Assembly: GCF_000739935.1 (NCBI RefSeq)
Contig: NZ_BBJU01000002.1
Location: 115,897 to 179,896, forward strand
DNA from: Agrobacterium rubi TR3 = NBRC 13261
Lineage (GTDB): Bacteria > Pseudomonadota > Alphaproteobacteria > Rhizobiales > Rhizobiaceae
Length of the DNA: 64,000 nucleotides
Direction: 5' to 3'
The translations under genes were made by a program, and so were the position numbers. Shown here piece after piece: positions 35,816-46,278 of this stretch. Below the pieces are notes generated by a model, which worked only from the letters and a program-made list of their open reading frames with translations, had not been told where the DNA came from and did no database searches. How positions within the stretch are numbered: position 1 is the stretch's first letter; every line of letters begins with the position of its first letter.

Positions 35816-38800
35816 ATGACGATCAAGCTGGAAGGCGAAAACGCCGCGGCGATGTTGACCAATGACTGTCCGACGAGCGCCCAGCCTAAGGCTGCCGTGC
35901 GCGCGACGATTGGTGGTCTGCCTCCAAAGCAGGGTCTTTATGATCCGCGCAACGAGCATGATGCCTGCGGCGTCGGCTTCGTGGCGCATATGAAGGGCCA
36001 GAAGTCGCACCAGATCGTCAAGGATGGTCTGTTCATTCTCGAAAACCTGACCCACCGTGGTGCTGTCGGTGCCGATCCATTGATGGGCGATGGCGCGGGC
36101 ATTCTGGTGCAAATCCCCGACAAGTTTTTCCGTGAGGAAATGGCGCTTCAGGGCGTGACGCTGCCGAAGGCTGGCGAATATGCCGTCGGCCACATCTTCA
36201 TGTCGCGCGATGCAGACCAGATCGAGCACTACAAGAAGGTCATCATCGACGTTGTTGCCGATGCGGGACAGCAATTCCTCGGCTTCCGTGATGTGCCAGT
36301 CGACAACTCCTCTCTGTCGGAAGCGCCCGATATCGCTGCAACCGAGCCGCACCATGTGCAGGTCTTCATCGGTGCTGGTCGCGATGCGGCTACCAATGCC
36401 GATTTCGAGCGTCAACTGTTTCTGATCCGCAAGGTCATTTCCAACACCATTTACGACGCGGGCGGCGGCAAGGAAGCGCAGGATTTCTATCCCGTTTCGC
36501 TGTCCTCCTCGACCATCGTCTACAAGGGCATGTTCCTGGCCTACCAAGTCGGGGCCTATTATAAGGACTTGGCTGATCCGCGTTTTGAAAGCGCCGTCGC
36601 GCTCGTTCACCAGCGTTTCTCGACCAACACTTTCCCATCCTGGAAGCTGGCGCACCCCTACCGCATGGTTGCCCATAACGGCGAAATCAACACGCTGCGC
36701 GGCAACGTCAACTGGATGGCGGCGCGTCAGGCATCCGTTGCCTCACCGCTGTTTGGCGACGACATTTCCAAGCTCTGGCCGATTTCCTACGAGGGACAGT
36801 CGGACACCGCCTGCTTCGACAACGCGCTCGAATTCCTCGTGCGTGGCGGTTACTCCATGGCGCATGCCGTGATGATGCTGATCCCCGAGGCATGGGCTGG
36901 CAACCAGTCCATGTCGCCGGAGCGCAAAGCATTCTACGAATACCATGCAGCGCTGATGGAGCCATGGGATGGCCCGGCTGCCGTTGCCTTTACCGATGGC
37001 AAGCAGATCGGCGCGACGCTCGACCGCAACGGTCTGCGTCCGGCCCGTTATCTCGTCACCGATGACGACCGCATCATCATGGCATCCGAAGCTGGCACAT
37101 TGCCGGTGCCAGAAGAGCGCATCATCAAGAAGTGGCGTTTGCAGCCGGGCAAGATGCTGCTGATCGACATGGAAAAGGGCGCAATCATTTCCGATGAGGA
37201 CGTGAAGCGCGAACTCGCCACCAAGCATCCGTACCGCACATGGCTGGATCGTACCCAGCTGATCCTCGAAGACCTGAAGCCTGTCGAGCCACGCGCTTTG
37301 CGCCGCGACGTGTCGTTGCTCGACCGCCAGCAGGCCTTTGGTTACACCAGCGAAGACACCAAGCTTTTGATGTCGCCCATGGCCACCACTGGTCAGGAAG
37401 CCATCGGCTCCATGGGCACCGACACGCCGATTTCGGCCATGTCGTCCAAGTCCAAGCTGCTTTATACCTATTTCAAGCAGAACTTCGCGCAGGTCACCAA
37501 TCCGCCGATCGACCCGATCCGCGAAGAACTGGTGATGAGCCTCGTCTCCTTCATCGGCCCGCGCCCGAACATTCTAGATCACGAAGGTGCAGCCCGCGCC
37601 AAGCGTCTGGAAGTGCGCCAGCCGATCCTGACCAATGGCGATCTGGAAAAGATCCGCTCCATCGGCCACACGGAAGACCGTTTCGATACCAAGACGCTGG
37701 ACTTCACCTATGATGTGGAGCGTGGCGCCGAAGGCATGCCTGAAATGCTGGACCGTCTCTGCGAGCGTGCGGAATCCGCCGTGCGCGGTGGTTACAACAT
37801 CATCGTCTTGTCTGACCGTCAGCTTGGGCCTGACCGCATCGCCATCCCAGCGCTGCTGGCCACCGCTGCCGTCCACCATCACCTCATCCGCAAGGGTCTG
37901 CGGACATCGGTCGGCCTCGTGGTCGAAACCGGCGAGCCGCGCGAAGTGCACCACTTCTGCCTGTTGGCCGGTTATGGTGCCGAAGCCATCAACCCGTACC
38001 TCGCCTTCGATACGCTTCTGGACATGCACAAGCACGGCGCGTTCCCCAAGGAAGTGTCCGACGACGAAGTGGTTTATCGCTACATCAAGGCTGTGGGTAA
38101 GGGCATTCTCAAGGTCATGTCCAAGATGGGCATTTCCACTTATCAATCCTATTGCGGCGCGCAAATCTTCGACGCCGTCGGTCTGTCCTCGGAGTTCATC
38201 GAGCAATATTTCTTCGGCACCGCCACGCAAATCGAAGGCGTTGGCCTGACGGAAATTGCCCAGGAAACCGTATCGCGTCACACAGACGCCTTCGGCAAGG
38301 ACCCTATCCTCGCCAGCACGCTGGATATCGGTGGCGAATATGCCTACCGCATGCGCGGCGAAAGCCATGCCTGGAGCCCGGATGCGGTTGCCACCTTGCA
38401 GCACGCCGTGCGCGGCAACAGCCAGGAGCGCTACCGCGAATTCGCGGAGATGGTGAACGACACGAACCTGCGCATGAACACCATTCGCGGCCTGTTCAAA
38501 CTCAAGGGTGCCGAAGCGCTTGGTCGCAAGCCGATCTCGGTCGATGAGGTCGAGCCTGCCGTCGATATCGTCAAGCGCTTCTCCACCGGTGCCATGTCCT
38601 TCGGCTCCATCAGCCGCGAAGCACACACGACACTCGCCATTGCCATGAACCGCATCGGCGGAAAGTCGAACACGGGCGAGGGCGGCGAAGAATCCGACCG
38701 TTATTTGCCGCTGCTCAACGGCAATCCGAACCCGGAACGTTCCGCCATCAAGCAGATCGCCTCCGGTCGTTTCGGTGTGACGACGGAATATCTCGTCAAT

Positions 38801-40555
38801 GCCGATATGCTGCAGATCAAGGTCGCGCAGGGGGCCAAGCCCGGAGAAGGCGGTCAGTTGCCTGGTCACAAGGTGGATGCAACGGTTGCCAAGACCCGCC
38901 ACTCCACACCGGGCGTCGGCCTCATTTCGCCACCGCCGCACCATGATATCTACTCCATCGAAGATCTGGCGCAGCTGATCTACGACCTGAAGAACGTCAA
39001 CCCGGAAGCCGATGTTTCCGTCAAGCTCGTCTCTGAAGTCGGCGTCGGCACGGTTGCCGCCGGTGTTGCCAAGGCGCGTGCGGACCACATCACCGTCTCC
39101 GGTTTTGACGGTGGTACAGGTGCCTCTCCGCTCACCTCGCTCAAGCATGCCGGTTCCCCATGGGAAATCGGCCTTGCCGAGACGCAGCAGACGCTTGTCA
39201 TGAACGGCCTGCGTTCGCGCATCGCGCTTCAGGTGGATGGCGGCCTGAAGACGGGCCGCGATGTCATCATCGGCGCATTGCTGGGAGCCGATGAATTCGG
39301 TTTCGCGACGGCTCCGTTGATTGCGGCTGGCTGCATCATGATGCGCAAGTGCCATCTCAACACCTGCCCCGTGGGCGTTGCCACGCAGGACCCGGTTCTG
39401 CGCAAGCGCTTCAAGGGTGCACCAGAACACGTCATCAACTACTTCTTCTTCGTCGCCGAAGAAGTGCGCGAAATCCTCGCCTCGCTGGGCGTGTCCAAGC
39501 TGGATGAGATCATCGGCGCTTCCGAACTGCTCGAAAAGGATGAGATGCTGGCCCACTGGAAGGCCAAGGGACTCGACTTCAGCCGCATCTTCCACAAGGT
39601 CGATGCGCCGAAGGAAGCGACCTACTGGACCGAGCGCCAGAAGCACCCGATTGACGATATTCTCGACCGCAAGCTGATCGAGAAGTCGATGCCGTCTCTC
39701 GAAAACCGCGAGCCTGTGGTCTTCGAAGTGCCGATCAAGAATGTCGACCGCTCAGCCGGTGCCATGCTTTCGGGCGCGCTTGCCAAGCGTTGGGGCCATA
39801 AGGGCCTGAAGGATGACACCATTCATGTGCTGCTGCGCGGCACGGCGGGCCAGTCCTTCGGCGCGTTCCTGGCACGCGGCATCACATTCGATCTGGTGGG
39901 TGACGGCAACGACTATGTCGGCAAGGGTCTCTCGGGTGGCCGCATTATCGTGCGTCCGCCTGAAAATGCCCGCATCGTGGCGGAAAACTCGATCATCGTC
40001 GGCAACACGGTTCTCTATGGTGCGATCACCGGCGAGTGCTATTTCCGTGGTGTGGCAGGTGAACGTTTCGCCGTTCGCAACTCTGGCGCCATCGCCGTTG
40101 TCGAAGGCGTGGGTGACCATGGCTGCGAATATATGACGGGCGGCATCGTCGTGGTCCTGGGTGAAACCGGCCGCAACTTCGCAGCCGGCATGTCCGGCGG
40201 CGTGGCCTATGTGTTGGATGAGCAGGGCGACTTCGCCAAGCGCTGCAACATGGCCATGGTCGAGCTGGAGCCGGTGCCGGAAGAAGACGACATGCTGGAG
40301 AAACTGCACCATCACGGCGGCGACCTCATGCACAAGGGACGTGTGGACGTTTCCGAGGACATGACCCGCCATGACGAGGAGCGCCTATACCAGATGATCT
40401 CCAACCACTTCCATTACACCAACTCCAACCGCGCCAAGGACATCCTCGACCGCTGGAGCGAGTTCCGCCCGAAATTCCGCAAGGTCATGCCGGTCGAATA
40501 CCGCCGCGCGCTTGAGGACATGGAACGGATGAAGATGGGTGTAGCTGCGGAGTGA
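35816..40555 (+). CDS. gltB: Glutamate synthase (NADPH) large subunit
   Basis: The large subunit of GOGAT, which with GltD makes two glutamates from glutamine and 2-oxoglutarate. It is 1579 residues. A propeptide of about 50 residues precedes the catalytic Cys51 ([14 protein letters not shown]), which becomes the N-terminal nucleophile. Central and FMN-binding domains follow ([44 protein letters not shown]), with the 3Fe-4S ligands in [15 protein letters not shown] and the C-terminal glycine-rich beta-helix. The ATG at 35816 has AGGAGGG upstream. A dyad and promoter lie about 100 bases before it. gltD follows, but a small AbrB-type gene lies between. Confidence 0.97.
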   Translation: MTIKLEGENAAAMLTNDCPTSAQPKAAVRATIGGLPPKQGLYDPRNEHDACGVGFVAHMKGQKSHQIVKDGLFILENLTHRGAVGADPLMGDGAGILVQIPDKFFREEMALQGVTLPKAGEYAVGHIFMSRDADQIEHYKKVIIDVVADAGQQFLGFRDVPVDNSSLSEAPDIAATEPHHVQVFIGAGRDAATNADFERQLFLIRKVISNTIYDAGGGKEAQDFYPVSLSSSTIVYKGMFLAYQVGAYYKDLADPRFESAVALVHQRFSTNTFPSWKLAHPYRMVAHNGEINTLRGNVNWMAARQASVASPLFGDDISKLWPISYEGQSDTACFDNALEFLVRGGYSMAHAVMMLIPEAWAGNQSMSPERKAFYEYHAALMEPWDGPAAVAFTDGKQIGATLDRNGLRPARYLVTDDDRIIMASEAGTLPVPEERIIKKWRLQPGKMLLIDMEKGAIISDEDVKRELATKHPYRTWLDRTQLILEDLKPVEPRALRRDVSLLDRQQAFGYTSEDTKLLMSPMATTGQEAIGSMGTDTPISAMSSKSKLLYTYFKQNFAQVTNPPIDPIREELVMSLVSFIGPRPNILDHEGAARAKRLEVRQPILTNGDLEKIRSIGHTEDRFDTKTLDFTYDVERGAEGMPEMLDRLCERAESAVRGGYNIIVLSDRQLGPDRIAIPALLATAAVHHHLIRKGLRTSVGLVVETGEPREVHHFCLLAGYGAEAINPYLAFDTLLDMHKHGAFPKEVSDDEVVYRYIKAVGKGILKVMSKMGISTYQSYCGAQIFDAVGLSSEFIEQYFFGTATQIEGVGLTEIAQETVSRHTDAFGKDPILASTLDIGGEYAYRMRGESHAWSPDAVATLQHAVRGNSQERYREFAEMVNDTNLRMNTIRGLFKLKGAEALGRKPISVDEVEPAVDIVKRFSTGAMSFGSISREAHTTLAIAMNRIGGKSNTGEGGEESDRYLPLLNGNPNPERSAIKQIASGRFGVTTEYLVNADMLQIKVAQGAKPGEGGQLPGHKVDATVAKTRHSTPGVGLISPPPHHDIYSIEDLAQLIYDLKNVNPEADVSVKLVSEVGVGTVAAGVAKARADHITVSGFDGGTGASPLTSLKHAGSPWEIGLAETQQTLVMNGLRSRIALQVDGGLKTGRDVIIGALLGADEFGFATAPLIAAGCIMMRKCHLNTCPVGVATQDPVLRKRFKGAPEHVINYFFFVAEEVREILASLGVSKLDEIIGASELLEKDEMLAHWKAKGLDFSRIFHKVDAPKEATYWTERQKHPIDDILDRKLIEKSMPSLENREPVVFEVPIKNVDRSAGAMLSGALAKRWGHKGLKDDTIHVLLRGTAGQSFGAFLARGITFDLVGDGNDYVGKGLSGGRIIVRPPENARIVAENSIIVGNTVLYGAITGECYFRGVAGERFAVRNSGAIAVVEGVGDHGCEYMTGGIVVVLGETGRNFAAGMSGGVAYVLDEQGDFAKRCNMAMVELEPVPEEDDMLEKLHHHGGDLMHKGRVDVSEDMTRHDEERLYQMISNHFHYTNSNRAKDILDRWSEFRPKFRKVMPVEYRRALEDMERMKMGVAAE

Positions 40556-40563
40556 GTTAAAAT

Positions 40564-40610
40564 ATCAGCGCCTTATGTTGTGGGTTTACTTCAAACATGG
40601 AGGCGCTGAT
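40564..40610 (+). promoter_or_regulatory. Hairpin masking the ribosome site of the AbrB-type gene
   Basis: ATCAGCGCCT (40564-40573) is the exact complement of AGGCGCTGAT (40601-40610). The second arm overlaps the GGAGG ribosome site (40599-40603) and the ATG at 40609, so the stem would hide both. Confidence 0.65.
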
Positions 40611-40851
40611 GGGGCCGATAGCAAAAGAGTACGAAATCAAAATCATCAGAAAAGGCGGCAGTCGTCTCGTGGAAATACCAGACGACTTCTTTCTTTCAGG
40701 AGAAAAGATCATCGTTCGACAAGAGAGGGATGGAGTGATTACCATCTATCCCGCGGAAAAGGCGGCACGAGAAGCAATGTCGGACAGGTTCAATCCATTC
40801 GTAGAATGGGAAAATGGAACTTGGCCAGACAAGCTTGAAACTCCCGAGTGA
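40609..40851 (+). CDS. AbrB/MazE-type DNA-binding protein, orphan antitoxin-like
   Basis: An 80-residue protein with an N-terminal SpoVT-AbrB-like beta fold (IKIIRKGGSRLVEIPDDFF then GEKIIVRQERDGVITIYP), as in VapB and MazE antitoxins, and an acidic tail (FNPFVEWENGTWPDK) like those that wrap a toxin. No toxin gene is next to it: 53 bases separate it from gltB and 96 from gltD. Its codons are AT-richer than the neighbours (AGA, ATA), suggesting transfer. The ATG at 40609 fits GGAGG; an upstream ATG at 40597 is less likely. Confidence 0.65.
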   Translation: MGPIAKEYEIKIIRKGGSRLVEIPDDFFLSGEKIIVRQERDGVITIYPAEKAAREAMSDRFNPFVEWENGTWPDKLETPE

Positions 40852-40947
40852 GTTGAGTGGATTGAGTTCATAGTGCTGGGGGCGGTTTGGGTTTCGCCTA
40901 CTGGTATTGGGGGCTTTGGCTCTGTAATTAGGTATGAGGACATAAAC

Positions 40948-42405
40948 ATGGGCAAGGTTACAGGTTTTCTGGAAATAGATCGTCAGGTTGGCAAGTATCA
41001 GCCGGCGTCGGATCGTATTCGCCATTTCCGGGAATTCACCATTCCCATGTCGGACCCGGAAGTGCAGAAGCAGGCGGCGCGCTGCATGGACTGTGGCATT
41101 CCCTATTGCCATGGCCCGACCGGCTGCCCGGTTCATAACCAGATCCCCGACTGGAACGATCTGGTCTATAACAACAACTGGGAAGAGGCGATCCGCAACC
41201 TCCATTCCACCAACAATTTCCCTGAGTTCACCGGCCGTGTCTGTCCCGCCCCATGCGAGGAAGCCTGCACGCTGAACCTCGAAGATGCGCCGGTGGCGAT
41301 CAAGACGGTCGAGCAGGCGATTGCGGACAAGGCTTATGAACTCGGTTTCATCGTGCCGAAGCCTGCAACGGTTCACACCGGCAAGAAGGTCGCCATCATC
41401 GGTTCCGGTCCGGCCGGTCTGGCGGCGGCCCAGCAGTTGGGGCGTGCGGGTCACGATGTGCATGTCTATGAGCGCGAATCCAAAGCGGGTGGCTTGCTGC
41501 GCTACGGCATTCCCGACTTCAAGATGGAGAAGAACTTCATCGATCGCCGGGTCGAGCAGATCAAGGGCGAGGGCGTGACCTTCCATTACGGCGTCAATGT
41601 CGGTGTCGATATGACCGTCGAAACGCTACTCGCCGAACACGATGCCGTGCTCTATTGCGGTGGTTCGGAAACACCACGACCTGCCGGTATCGGTGGCACG
41701 GAATTCCACGGCGTTCATGATGCGATGCCGTATCTCGTGCAACAGAACCGCCGCGTCGGTCGCGAAAGCATCGACAGCGTTGGCTGGCCTTCCGATCCGA
41801 TCCTTGCCGGTGGCAAGCATGTCGTGGTCGTCGGCGGTGGTGATACAGCGTCGGACTGCGTCGGCACGGCGTTCCGTCAGGGTGCAGTGAAGGTCACGCA
41901 GCTCGACATTCGCCCGATGCCGCCGGAGAAGGAAGACAAGCTCGCCGTCTGGCCTTACTGGGCCACCAAGATGCGCACGTCTTCTTCGCAGGCCGAAGGT
42001 GCCGCCCGCGAATTTCAGGTCGCAACGCTCGAATTCGTCGGTGACGAAGACGGCGTGCTGACCGGCGTGAAGTGCTGCCAGGTGGACGAGCGCCGCAAGC
42101 CCATCGCGGGCACGGAATTCATCATCAAGGCCGATCTCGCCTTCATCGCCATCGGCTTCTCCGGCCCCGCTACCGATAGCGTTCTGAAAGAGATGGACGG
42201 CAAGCTGACGCTCAACACCGACCGCCGCGGCTCCACCAACGTCGTTGCCAACGACAAGGACTACAAGACCTCGGTCGACAAGATGTGGGTTGCAGGCGAC
42301 GTTCGCCGTGGCCAGTCCCTCGTTGTCTGGGCCATCCGCGAAGGTCGCCAAGCGGCGCGGGCCATTGATGAGGCATTGATGGGTGAGACGCTTTTGCCGA
42401 GCTGA
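40948..42405 (+). CDS. gltD: Glutamate synthase (NADPH) small subunit
   Basis: The FAD- and Fe-S-containing GOGAT subunit that passes electrons from NADPH to GltB. It has 485 residues: N-terminal 4Fe-4S ligands in [20 protein letters not shown] and [10 protein letters not shown], an FAD site [17 protein letters not shown], an NADPH site [17 protein letters not shown] and a C-terminal [17 protein letters not shown]. The ATG at 40948 has TGAGGA upstream. It is 392 bases after gltB with the AbrB-type gene between, so co-transcription is likely but not certain. Confidence 0.96.
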   Translation: MGKVTGFLEIDRQVGKYQPASDRIRHFREFTIPMSDPEVQKQAARCMDCGIPYCHGPTGCPVHNQIPDWNDLVYNNNWEEAIRNLHSTNNFPEFTGRVCPAPCEEACTLNLEDAPVAIKTVEQAIADKAYELGFIVPKPATVHTGKKVAIIGSGPAGLAAAQQLGRAGHDVHVYERESKAGGLLRYGIPDFKMEKNFIDRRVEQIKGEGVTFHYGVNVGVDMTVETLLAEHDAVLYCGGSETPRPAGIGGTEFHGVHDAMPYLVQQNRRVGRESIDSVGWPSDPILAGGKHVVVVGGGDTASDCVGTAFRQGAVKVTQLDIRPMPPEKEDKLAVWPYWATKMRTSSSQAEGAAREFQVATLEFVGDEDGVLTGVKCCQVDERRKPIAGTEFIIKADLAFIAIGFSGPATDSVLKEMDGKLTLNTDRRGSTNVVANDKDYKTSVDKMWVAGDVRRGQSLVVWAIREGRQAARAIDEALMGETLLPS

Positions 42406-42427
42406 GGCATTGCGATTGAAAAATTTG

Positions 42428-42461
42428 AACCTCCGGGGGTTTGCGCCTTCGGAGGTTTTTT
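42428..42461 (+). terminator. Rho-independent terminator after gltD
   Basis: AACCTCCG and CGGAGGTT form the stem, followed by TTTT, about 25 bases after the gltD stop. Confidence 0.88.
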
Positions 42462-42475
42462 ATTGGTAGAAGCCT

Positions 42476-43432
42476 CTATGCCAGAAAACGCTCGCGATAA
42501 GCGCGTGGGCTGACGGAAAAGCGGCGCTGAAAAGCGCGGCGCATGGTCTCTTCCGCACCAAAACCGCAACGTTTGGCGGTGCCGGTCACCGACGTGCCCT
42601 GTTCAAGCAGACGTCTTGCGGTTTCAAGACGCAGGTTTTCGATGGCTTGTACCGGCGTTTGGCCGGTGGCCTGCCGATAGTGGCGTGAGAAGCTGCGGAC
42701 GCTCATGGCGCACTGGTGTGCGAGATCGGGCAGCGTCAGCGGCCTGTGCAGATTTTCCATCATCCAGGCATGCAGCTGTTCGAAGCGCCCGGCATTGTCC
42801 TGCAAGGTCAGCGCCGTGCTGAACTGCGATTGGCCGCCTGGACGCTTGAGGAAAACCACGAGTTGGCGCGCGACCGCGAGTGCGGCCTGATGGCCAAGAT
42901 CGGCCTCCACGAAGGCCAGAGCGAGGTCGATGCCTGCCGTGACACCTGCCGATGTCCAGATGTCGCCATCGCGAATGAAAATCGGGTCCGGGTCCAGCCG
43001 CACCAGTGGAAACCGTTCCTTGAATTCCTGGCATCGCTGCCAGTGTGTAACAGCCCGCTTGCCATCGAGAAGACCAACGGTTGCCAGAAGGAATGCGCCG
43101 CTGCAAACGGATGCGGTGCGTCTTGCCACTGCCGACCGCGCCTTGATCCACGCCAGCAGCTGCGCGTCCTCGCAGGCGTCATACACACCCCAGCCACCCG
43201 GAATGATCAGCGTGTCGGGGCGAGGCGCTTCGTGGTCAAGCGGCTGCACATTGATGCCGAGGCCGGAGGAAGTCAGGACTTCTCCACCCATGCCGACAAC
43301 CACGGGGGCGTAAGCGGGTGCCACGCCCATGGCACGACGCTGATCGTTTGCTGTGGCGAACACTTGCAAGGGTCCAGCGACATCGAGCAGCTGCACATCG
43401 GGATAACTCAGAATTTCGATCAGACGCGACAT
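42476..43432 (-). CDS. GlxA-type transcriptional regulator (DJ-1/PfpI plus AraC domain)
   Basis: A 318-residue regulator combining an N-terminal DJ-1/PfpI-like domain ([40 protein letters not shown] with the nucleophile-elbow Cys) and a C-terminal AraC helix-turn-helix pair ([47 protein letters not shown]). The ATG at 43432 begins the first domain. It is divergent from an isonitrile hydratase-like DJ-1 gene 82 bases away, so it probably controls that gene. The ligand is not known. Confidence 0.87.
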   Translation of the reverse strand: MSRLIEILSYPDVQLLDVAGPLQVFATANDQRRAMGVAPAYAPVVVGMGGEVLTSSGLGINVQPLDHEAPRPDTLIIPGGWGVYDACEDAQLLAWIKARSAVARRTASVCSGAFLLATVGLLDGKRAVTHWQRCQEFKERFPLVRLDPDPIFIRDGDIWTSAGVTAGIDLALAFVEADLGHQAALAVARQLVVFLKRPGGQSQFSTALTLQDNAGRFEQLHAWMMENLHRPLTLPDLAHQCAMSVRSFSRHYRQATGQTPVQAIENLRLETARRLLEQGTSVTGTAKRCGFGAEETMRRAFQRRFSVSPRAYRERFLA

Positions 43433-43514
43433 TTTGGCTGAAACCGTGGGGTGAATGGCATTAGGGCCAAAGGATGATCTGTTATTCTGCGTGCAGTCAA
43501 GCAGGAGAGTGACA

Positions 43515-44180
43515 ATGACAGTGCGCTTCGGACTTCTGGTGTTTCCCAACGTGCAGCAGCTGGACCTGACGGGTCCCTATGAGGTTTTTGCCTCTGCAAC
43601 TGATACCCAGGTTGATCTGGTCTGGAAAAACCGCGACCCCGTGACATCCGTTACGGGACTGGGCTTCACCCCGACAATGACGTTCGATGATTGTCCGCAA
43701 TTCGATGTTCTGTGCGTGCCGGGCGGTGGTGGCATCAATGCGCTTTTGACCGATGAGGTCGTGCTGCAATTCATCCGCAAACAGGCCAAGGGCGCGCGCT
43801 ACATCACATCCGTCTGCACGGGATCGCTTGTTCTGGGCGCTGCCGGGCTTCTCACCGGCAAGAAAGCCGCAACGCACTGGAACGCCATGGATTTCCTGCC
43901 CCGGTTTGGTGCGACACCCGTGCATGAACGCGTGGTGCGAGACGGCAATATCATCACCGCTGGCGGGGTGACATCCGGCATCGATTTCGGCCTGAGAGTG
44001 ATTGCGGAACTGTTCGGCCAACACGAAGCAGAGGTCGTTCAACTGTGCTTGGAATACGCACCGGCGCCACCCTTTCACGCGGGAACGCCGCCACAGGCCT
44101 CACCAGACGTCGTCACCGAGGCGCGCAAACGCATCGCGCGGTCACGGGCGGAGCGCGAGGAAATCCTGGCGGCGGGGTGA
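43515..44180 (+). CDS. inhA: Isonitrile hydratase-like DJ-1/PfpI protein
   Basis: A 221-residue DJ-1/PfpI enzyme. The segments FGLLVFPNVQQLDLTGPYEVF, VLCVPGGGGINALL, the nucleophile-elbow Cys in ITSVCTGSLVLGAAGLLTGKKA and VQLCLEYAPAPPFHAGTP closely follow Pseudomonas InhA, which hydrates isonitriles to N-formamides. The ATG at 43515 has AGGAGA upstream. It is divergent from a GlxA-type regulator, fitting an inducible detoxification pair. The symbol rests on family likeness only. Confidence 0.72.
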   Translation: MTVRFGLLVFPNVQQLDLTGPYEVFASATDTQVDLVWKNRDPVTSVTGLGFTPTMTFDDCPQFDVLCVPGGGGINALLTDEVVLQFIRKQAKGARYITSVCTGSLVLGAAGLLTGKKAATHWNAMDFLPRFGATPVHERVVRDGNIITAGGVTSGIDFGLRVIAELFGQHEAEVVQLCLEYAPAPPFHAGTPPQASPDVVTEARKRIARSRAEREEILAAG

Positions 44181-44216
44181 TCTGCTCGTCCTCCAAGTCA
44201 CCTAAACGAACGTATG

Positions 44217-44597
44217 TTATGCCGCCGCCGAGGCCTTGAGGACGAAATCCGCTTCAATTTCGTCAAATGGCACGAAGACCTTGCTGTGCTCGTCCTTGTC
44301 GATGATGCCCCAATCCATCAAGGCCTGCACATCGTCATGGACGCGTTTCACATCCCGTTCCAACGAGCGGGACAAGCCGCGAATCGTGGAGGGTCCGATG
44401 GTTTGTAGATGTTCGATCAGCGCCCAGCGTTTCGGGGTAATGACGGTAAAAAGCTGGGCAGGGGAGCTGAAGGTTAGTACCGACGCTGGGTCCTGCGGCT
44501 CACCGCTCTTCCAAGTGGACGCGAAGCGCTCGCCCATAGCAGCGATGGCCGAAAGCTCGTCTTCGTCCTGTCTGATCTGTATAACCGCACGTTTCAT
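44217..44597 (-). CDS. TumA-like HTH antitoxin (HVO_A0114 family)
   Basis: A 126-residue winged-helix protein: after an acidic N-terminal helix (RQDEDELSAIAAMGERFASTW), a MarR-like helix-turn-helix runs from FTVITPKRWALIEHLQTIG through STIRGLSRSLERDVKRVHDDVQALMDWGII. This family is found beside DUF6516/TumE toxins as the antitoxin and repressor. Its ATG overlaps the toxin stop (ATGA), so it is the second gene of a coupled pair. It should bind the inverted repeat at 44878-44912. Confidence 0.75.
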   Translation of the reverse strand: MKRAVIQIRQDEDELSAIAAMGERFASTWKSGEPQDPASVLTFSSPAQLFTVITPKRWALIEHLQTIGPSTIRGLSRSLERDVKRVHDDVQALMDWGIIDKDEHSKVFVPFDEIEADFVLKASAAA

Positions 44598-44878
44598 GGC
44601 TTCAATCTCCGTGTGACTTCGGCGAGAAAGTCATTCTTGAGTTGATCGATGCTGATGAATGTGTAGGGCTGCTCCTTGCCATCGATATGGCAATGATCGC
44701 CTTTGCCTCGTTCATTGTCGAAGCCGACAATCCTCTGGCCGTTCCGACCGAAAAACAGGCGGTATTTGAACAGGTGACCGCTTGCGGGAACAGGCTCCGG
44801 CAATTTCCAGATCACCATCTCCACAATCGCGCCATCCCGCAGAACACGCTTTTCATGCATCAGCTTTTCAGCTTTCAT
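44594..44878 (-). CDS. TumE-like toxin (DUF6516 family)
   Basis: A small basic protein of 94 residues: RDGAIVEMVIWKLPEPVPASGHLFKYRLFFG, GQRIVGFDNERGKGDHCHIDG and YTFISIDQLKNDFLAEV match DUF6516, annotated as the TumE toxin family; its molecular target is not given by the sequence. The ATG at 44878 is preferred, because a promoter ends just before it; a shorter start at 44860 exists. It is the first gene of the pair, unlike most systems where the antitoxin comes first. The longer frame to 44956 runs through the operator and is unlikely to be translated. Confidence 0.72.
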   Translation of the reverse strand: MKAEKLMHEKRVLRDGAIVEMVIWKLPEPVPASGHLFKYRLFFGRNGQRIVGFDNERGKGDHCHIDGKEQPYTFISIDQLKNDFLAEVTRRLKP

Positions 44879-44912
44879 GACAACATTATGCAGCCAGTGC
44901 ATAATGTTGTCA
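44878..44912. promoter_or_regulatory. Perfect 15-bp inverted repeat operator of the toxin-antitoxin pair
   Basis: TGACAACATTATGCA (44878-44892) and TGCATAATGTTGTCA (44898-44912) are exact complements around five bases. It overlaps both promoter boxes and ends at the toxin start codon, which is what an autorepressing antitoxin would need. Confidence 0.8.
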
Positions 44913-44913
44913 A
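44885..44913 (-). promoter_or_regulatory. Promoter of the toxin-antitoxin pair, probably leaderless
   Basis: On the minus strand TTGACA (44913-44908), 17 bases, then CATAAT (44890-44885). Six bases later comes the ATG of the toxin at 44878, so the transcript should begin at or next to the start codon. Confidence 0.7.
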
Positions 44914-44987
44914 TCATGCCAACGCTGCGGAGATATGGCCTGATTGCTGGAAGCAACGCGACCTCGAAATCGTATGACGGTCAGCCT

Positions 44988-46217
44988 TTACTTCGCCGCC
45001 GTTTCCGCAGGTGCCGGCATGCGGTAATCATCCACGCGGCCCAAGGGTGCATCGCCCATCAGGCCTTGTTTCGTCAGCCGTTCCCTGGGTGAGGGGACGA
45101 CGGAGAATTTGGTGACGGGTTTGTCGCCTAGGAGCACATCGCCGCCGTCGAGGTCGGGGTCGGTGAGGCTGATGGGCTGGGTGCGGACCTGTTGGGCGTC
45201 GATGCCGAGTGCTGGGAGCGAGGTCAGCGCTGGCAGGTTGCTGCCGTCAAGCGTCGTCAGGTCCGGACTTGCGCCATCCAGATGGCGGCGTACGAATTTT
45301 TCGACGTAGAAGGCAAGCTTCTGCTTGCCCGCTTGTGTCATGCCGATGCCGTCGGCTTCGCGCAGGCGGGCCTGCTGGCCATTGACGTCGTAGCCTGTCG
45401 TCACGAATTTGCCGGCTTCATCGACGAAGCCGTCCCAGACATCCACGAACTCGCCGCCTGCCTTTTCGATGTGGCTGCGGTAAAGGCGGTTGAAGCCGAC
45501 GAAATCGGCTGTCAGCGACGGGGACTGGAAGGCGGGCAGGCCGACCCACATGACCGGCACTTGCTGGCGTTTGGCCAGCGTGATCAAGGCATCGATACGG
45601 CGCTCATATTCCTTGAACCACAGGTCCGTTCCGTATTTTTCCTTGGTGTCGCCGATCACCATCTGCTGGCGGTCGTTGGAGCCCATCATGATGACGATGG
45701 TGGCCGGGTTTGTTTCCTTCAGGAACTGCGGAAGATTGGCAAACCAGTCGTAATAATCGTTGCGAACGAGGCCCGATGACCCGTTGGAGCGGACATCGAT
45801 GGTGATTGCCGGGGAGCTCTGGAACGTCGAAACTAGTGCTTCGCCCATATTGCCAGCCAGGAAGTCACCGATCACCAGAACGCGTTGAGCGTTTTCAAGC
45901 TTGGCCACCGGTGCTGGCTTTTCGGTGCGCATCTGCACCACGGACGGTGTCTTGCGCGGTGCTGCGGGTCGCGTCACGGCGCGGTTGTCGCGTGGCGGCG
46001 CTCGGCGCATTCGCGGCTGGTCCGGGTCGGGTGCATATATGCGGTCATCGCGCCGGTTGGGTGAACCGAACATCATGTCGAACAGTGTGCGGCGTTCACG
46101 CATTTCCTGGGCGTAAACGTCGTGTGATGTGACGGGGAGGGAGATGACAAGCGCCAGAAACGCGACGCAGGTGCGCCGCGTTTTGCCTGTTAAATCGCCT
46201 GTGCTTCTTATCACCAC
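44988..46217 (-). CDS. DUF459 SGNH-type exported hydrolase
   Basis: A 409-residue exported protein: signal peptide (cleavage after DVYA), a Pro/Arg-rich spacer (about 55-105) and a DUF459/SGNH domain with RVLVIGDFLAGNMGEAL, IVIMMGSNDRQQM and late ADGIGMTQAGKQKLAFYV. The usual GDS serine is replaced: the motif reads GDF, so ester hydrolysis is doubtful. It starts with GTG at 46217 behind GGGAGG. It is in the same direction as, and just downstream of, the lytic transglycosylase gene, suggesting an envelope role. Confidence 0.78.
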   Translation of the reverse strand: MVIRSTGDLTGKTRRTCVAFLALVISLPVTSHDVYAQEMRERRTLFDMMFGSPNRRDDRIYAPDPDQPRMRRAPPRDNRAVTRPAAPRKTPSVVQMRTEKPAPVAKLENAQRVLVIGDFLAGNMGEALVSTFQSSPAITIDVRSNGSSGLVRNDYYDWFANLPQFLKETNPATIVIMMGSNDRQQMVIGDTKEKYGTDLWFKEYERRIDALITLAKRQQVPVMWVGLPAFQSPSLTADFVGFNRLYRSHIEKAGGEFVDVWDGFVDEAGKFVTTGYDVNGQQARLREADGIGMTQAGKQKLAFYVEKFVRRHLDGASPDLTTLDGSNLPALTSLPALGIDAQQVRTQPISLTDPDLDGGDVLLGDKPVTKFSVVPSPRERLTKQGLMGDAPLGRVDDYRMPAPAETAAK

Positions 46218-46278
46218 AGATGAACCTCCCGGACGGTTCTTATTGTTTTTCTAATTCTGGTTCTGCCGCAGGCGTCTG

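Noticed and set aside
40609..40851. Complete toxin-antitoxin module in the GOGAT operon
   Set aside because: No frame for a toxin exists between the small gene and gltB or gltD.
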